Below, one piece after another: positions 53,707-55,631 of a stretch of DNA of 55,631 nt. The position numbers were made by a program, and so were the translations under genes. This DNA comes from Burkholderiales bacterium (GTDB taxonomy: Bacteria > Pseudomonadota > Gammaproteobacteria > Burkholderiales > Burkholderiaceae_E). The notes beneath the pieces were generated by a model. It saw only the letters and a list, made by a program, of their open reading frames with translations, had not been told where the DNA came from and searched no databases. The stretch lies in the NCBI GenBank assembly GCA_947487165.1, contig CANKWX010000018.1, positions 1 through 55,631 of the forward strand, given 5' to 3'. How positions within the stretch are numbered: the stretch's first letter is position 1; the number at the start of each line of letters is the position of its first letter.

Positions 53707-54375
53707 ATGAATGAACGAACCGAGTTTATCCGTTTCGCACTCGACGCCGGAGTGCTGAAATTTGGCAGCTTCCGGACCAAAGCCGGTCGCGATTCGCCCT
53801 ACTTCTTTAATGCCGGCCTCTTCGACGACGGCACGCGCCTTGGACGTCTGGCAGGCTTTTACGCGCAGCGACTGCTCCAGGCCGAGCGCTCGGGCGAAGC
53901 GGCCTTCGACATGCTCTTCGGGCCCGCCTACAAGGGCATCACGCTGGCGAGCGCGACGGCGGTCGCCCTGGCTCAAGCCGGTCGCAACCTGCCTTTTGCC
54001 TTCAACCGCAAGGAAGCCAAGGATCACGGCGAGGGCGGCACGGTGGTCGGTGCGCCGCTGCGCGGCAAGGTGGTGATCATCGACGACGTCATCTCGGCAG
54101 GCACCTCGGTGCGCGAGTCGGTCGAGCTGATCAGGGCTCAGGGCGCCACGCCGTCGGCAGTCGTGATTGCACTTGATCGCCAGGAGCGCGGCGGCACGGC
54201 CGATGCTCCCGGACCCACGTCGGCAACGCAGGAAGTGGCAGCGCTCTACGGCATTCCGGTGCTGTCGATCGCCTCGCTCGACGACCTCTTCGGCTTTTTG
54301 CAGAACGATGCGCAGTTGGGCGAGCATCTGCCCGCCATCACCGAATACCGCCGCCGCTACGGCGTCAGCCGCTAA
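53707..54375 (+). CDS. pyrE: Orotate phosphoribosyltransferase
   Basis: A 222-residue type I phosphoribosyltransferase. It converts orotate and PRPP to OMP in pyrimidine synthesis. Motifs are [21 protein letters not shown], the flexible loop [12 protein letters not shown] with the catalytic Lys, and the PRPP site [17 protein letters not shown]. Length is normal for proteobacteria. The order gatB / pyrE / xth is typical for Burkholderiales and supports the assignment of the host. Confidence 0.96.
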   Translation: MNERTEFIRFALDAGVLKFGSFRTKAGRDSPYFFNAGLFDDGTRLGRLAGFYAQRLLQAERSGEAAFDMLFGPAYKGITLASATAVALAQAGRNLPFAFNRKEAKDHGEGGTVVGAPLRGKVVIIDDVISAGTSVRESVELIRAQGATPSAVVIALDRQERGGTADAPGPTSATQEVAALYGIPVLSIASLDDLFGFLQNDAQLGEHLPAITEYRRRYGVSR

Positions 54376-54380
54376 GCCTG

Positions 54381-55631
54381 TCAGCTGCCGAGCTTGCGAC
54401 GCAGCAGGTCGTTGACCTGTTGCGGATTGGCTTTGCCGCGCGTGGCCTTCATCGCCTGGCCGACCAGCGAATTGAAGGCCTTTTCCTTGCCGGCGCGAAA
54501 CTCTTCGACCGACTTGGCGTTGGCTGCCAGCACCTCGTCGACAATCCGGTCGAGCTCGCCGGTATCGCTGATCTGCTTGAGCCCGCGTGCCTCGATGATC
54601 AGATCGGCGGCATCCGGCTCGCTGCGTCGCTCATCGAAGATCGCCTGAAACACTTCCCGGGCCATCTTGCCCGACACCGTGCCATCGGCAATTCGCCGGA
54701 TCAGCAAGGCGAGCTGAGCGGGTGAGACCGGGCAGTCATCGATCGAGAGCGACTCACGATTGAGCTGTGCTGCCAGATCGCCCATCACCCAGTTGGCGGC
54801 GGTCTTGGCCTGGCTTGCCGGATCGGAGAGGGCCGCTACCGTGTCCTCGAAAAAACGCGCCATCGAGCGGGTGGCGGTGAGGGTGACCGCGTCATAGGGC
54901 GACAGACCGAGGTCGCGGGTGAGGCGCTCGCGCATGGCGCCGGGCAGCTCGGGCATCGACGCCCGCACCCGGTCGATCAGCGCGGCATCGACCACCAGCG
55001 GCGGCAGGTCGGGATCGGGGAAATAGCGATAGTCGTGCGCATCTTCCTTGCTGCGCATCGAGCGGGTCTCGTCGCGATCGGGGTCGTAGAGCCGAGTCTC
55101 CTGAACGACCCGCCCGCCGTCTTCGATCAGCTCGATCTGGCGACGTACCTCGAATTCGATCGCCCGCTCCATGAAGCGAAAGGAATTCAGGTTCTTGATT
55201 TCGCAGCGGGTGCCGAACTCGGCCTGACCGACCGGGCGCACCGACACATTGGCATCGACACGAAACGAGCCTTCCTGCATGTTGCCGTCGCAAATGCCCA
55301 GCCAGGTCACCAGACCGTGCAGGGCCTTGGCATAGGCCACCGCTTCGGCTGACGAGCGCATCTCGGGCTCGGTGACGATCTCGAGCAGCGGCGTGCCGGC
55401 GCGATTGAGATCGATGCCCGACATGCCGGCGAGCGCCGCGCCGCCGAGCGTCTGCATCGCATCTTCGTGCAGCGACTTGCCGGCGTCTTCCTCGAGGTGG
55501 GCACGCGTCAGGTTGATGGTCTTTTCGCGCGGACCCTGATCGCCCTGCCAGACGATCGGCAGCGAGCCGCCCTGCACGACCGGGATCTCGTACTGGCTGA
55601 TCTGATAGCCCTTGGGCGAGTCAGGGTAAAA
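54381..55631 (-). CDS. gatB: Asp/Glu-tRNA(Asn/Gln) amidotransferase subunit B, 5' part outside window
   Basis: The C-terminal 416 residues of GatB; the frame runs off the right edge, where it reads [22 protein letters not shown]. Diagnostic blocks are [47 protein letters not shown] and [11 protein letters not shown], with the tRNA-binding GatB/YqeY tail at the C-terminus ending LLRRKLGS. GatB phosphorylates misacylated Glu/Asp-tRNA for amidation with GatA and GatC. About 70 N-terminal residues lie outside. It converges on pyrE with 5 bp between the stop codons. Confidence 0.96.
   Translation of the reverse strand, partial: FYPDSPKGYQISQYEIPVVQGGSLPIVWQGDQGPREKTINLTRAHLEEDAGKSLHEDAMQTLGGAALAGMSGIDLNRAGTPLLEIVTEPEMRSSAEAVAYAKALHGLVTWLGICDGNMQEGSFRVDANVSVRPVGQAEFGTRCEIKNLNSFRFMERAIEFEVRRQIELIEDGGRVVQETRLYDPDRDETRSMRSKEDAHDYRYFPDPDLPPLVVDAALIDRVRASMPELPGAMRERLTRDLGLSPYDAVTLTATRSMARFFEDTVAALSDPASQAKTAANWVMGDLAAQLNRESLSIDDCPVSPAQLALLIRRIADGTVSGKMAREVFQAIFDERRSEPDAADLIIEARGLKQISDTGELDRIVDEVLAANAKSVEEFRAGKEKAFNSLVGQAMKATRGKANPQQVNDLLRRKLGS

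Noticed and set aside
52912-54327. A 471-residue protein spanning xth and the opposite strand of pyrE
   Set aside because: Only the last 258 residues match ExoIII; the rest is antisense to pyrE.

Overview
The window looks like a chromosomal segment of a GC-rich betaproteobacterium, probably Burkholderiales. Supporting signs are the xth/pyrE/gatB neighbourhood at the right end, an HU-type protein with a Lys/Ala/Pro tail, a PEP-CTERM protein, and many short operons with 4-nt stop/start overlaps. No tRNA, rRNA, CRISPR array or phage was recognised. The first 3 kb differ: they are AT-richer and carry mobile-gene material.

Region 1 (1-3400) is accessory DNA. It holds a decayed lipoprotein gene, a VapBC-type toxin-antitoxin pair with a palindromic operator, and two integron-type gene cassettes on the minus strand. 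Each cassette carries one small lipoprotein gene and ends in an attC-like hairpin site, and no integrase gene lies nearby. This is the layout of a CALIN (cluster of attC sites lacking an integrase).

Region 2 (3.4-24.7 kb) is a catabolic island for CoA-activated organic acids. It contains an acyl-CoA ligase, a thiolase-like protein with its DUF35 partner, an MFS carrier, two acyl-CoA dehydrogenases, a kynureninase, a GMC oxidoreductase with a small subunit, an enoyl-CoA hydratase, a ferritin-like protein, a true thiolase, an LLM flavin monooxygenase, an M20 hydrolase, a DsbA-fold isomerase-like protein and an OFA-type carrier. PhoD and a PEP-CTERM protein also lie here. The substrate is not determined.

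Region 3 (24.7-30.6 kb) is one co-directional run: a CYP153-type P450, an MBL hydrolase, a RIO-type kinase, then a J-domain protein and three unrecognised proteins coupled by 4-nt overlaps. The last four form the best candidate here for an undescribed multi-protein system.

Region 4 (30.7-34.5 kb) is a signalling set: a membrane GGDEF-EAL protein with a degenerate GGDEF half, an H-NOX haem sensor, and a hybrid histidine kinase overlapping the H-NOX gene. It probably links NO to cyclic-di-GMP.

Region 5 (34.5-40.5 kb) is a minus-strand operon of an MBL hydrolase, a haloalkane-dehalogenase-like enzyme, a sulfatase and a membrane-bound spermidine-synthase-like protein, with two palindromes upstream. 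An HU/histone-H1-like gene and psd follow.

Region 6 (42.1-45.6 kb) has a cobalamin riboswitch in front of a BtuB-type receptor, a convergent YfiM-like gene and a small heat-shock gene.

Region 7 (45.7-51.7 kb) is an operon with an AmpG-type carrier, a class III aminotransferase, a phosphoesterase, both subunits of a 3-oxoacid CoA-transferase, a SnoaL-like protein and a RutE-like nitroreductase. This set would fit beta-alanine/malonate-semialdehyde metabolism.

Region 8 (51.8 kb to the end) has an M48 protease, xth, pyrE and a 5'-truncated gatB.
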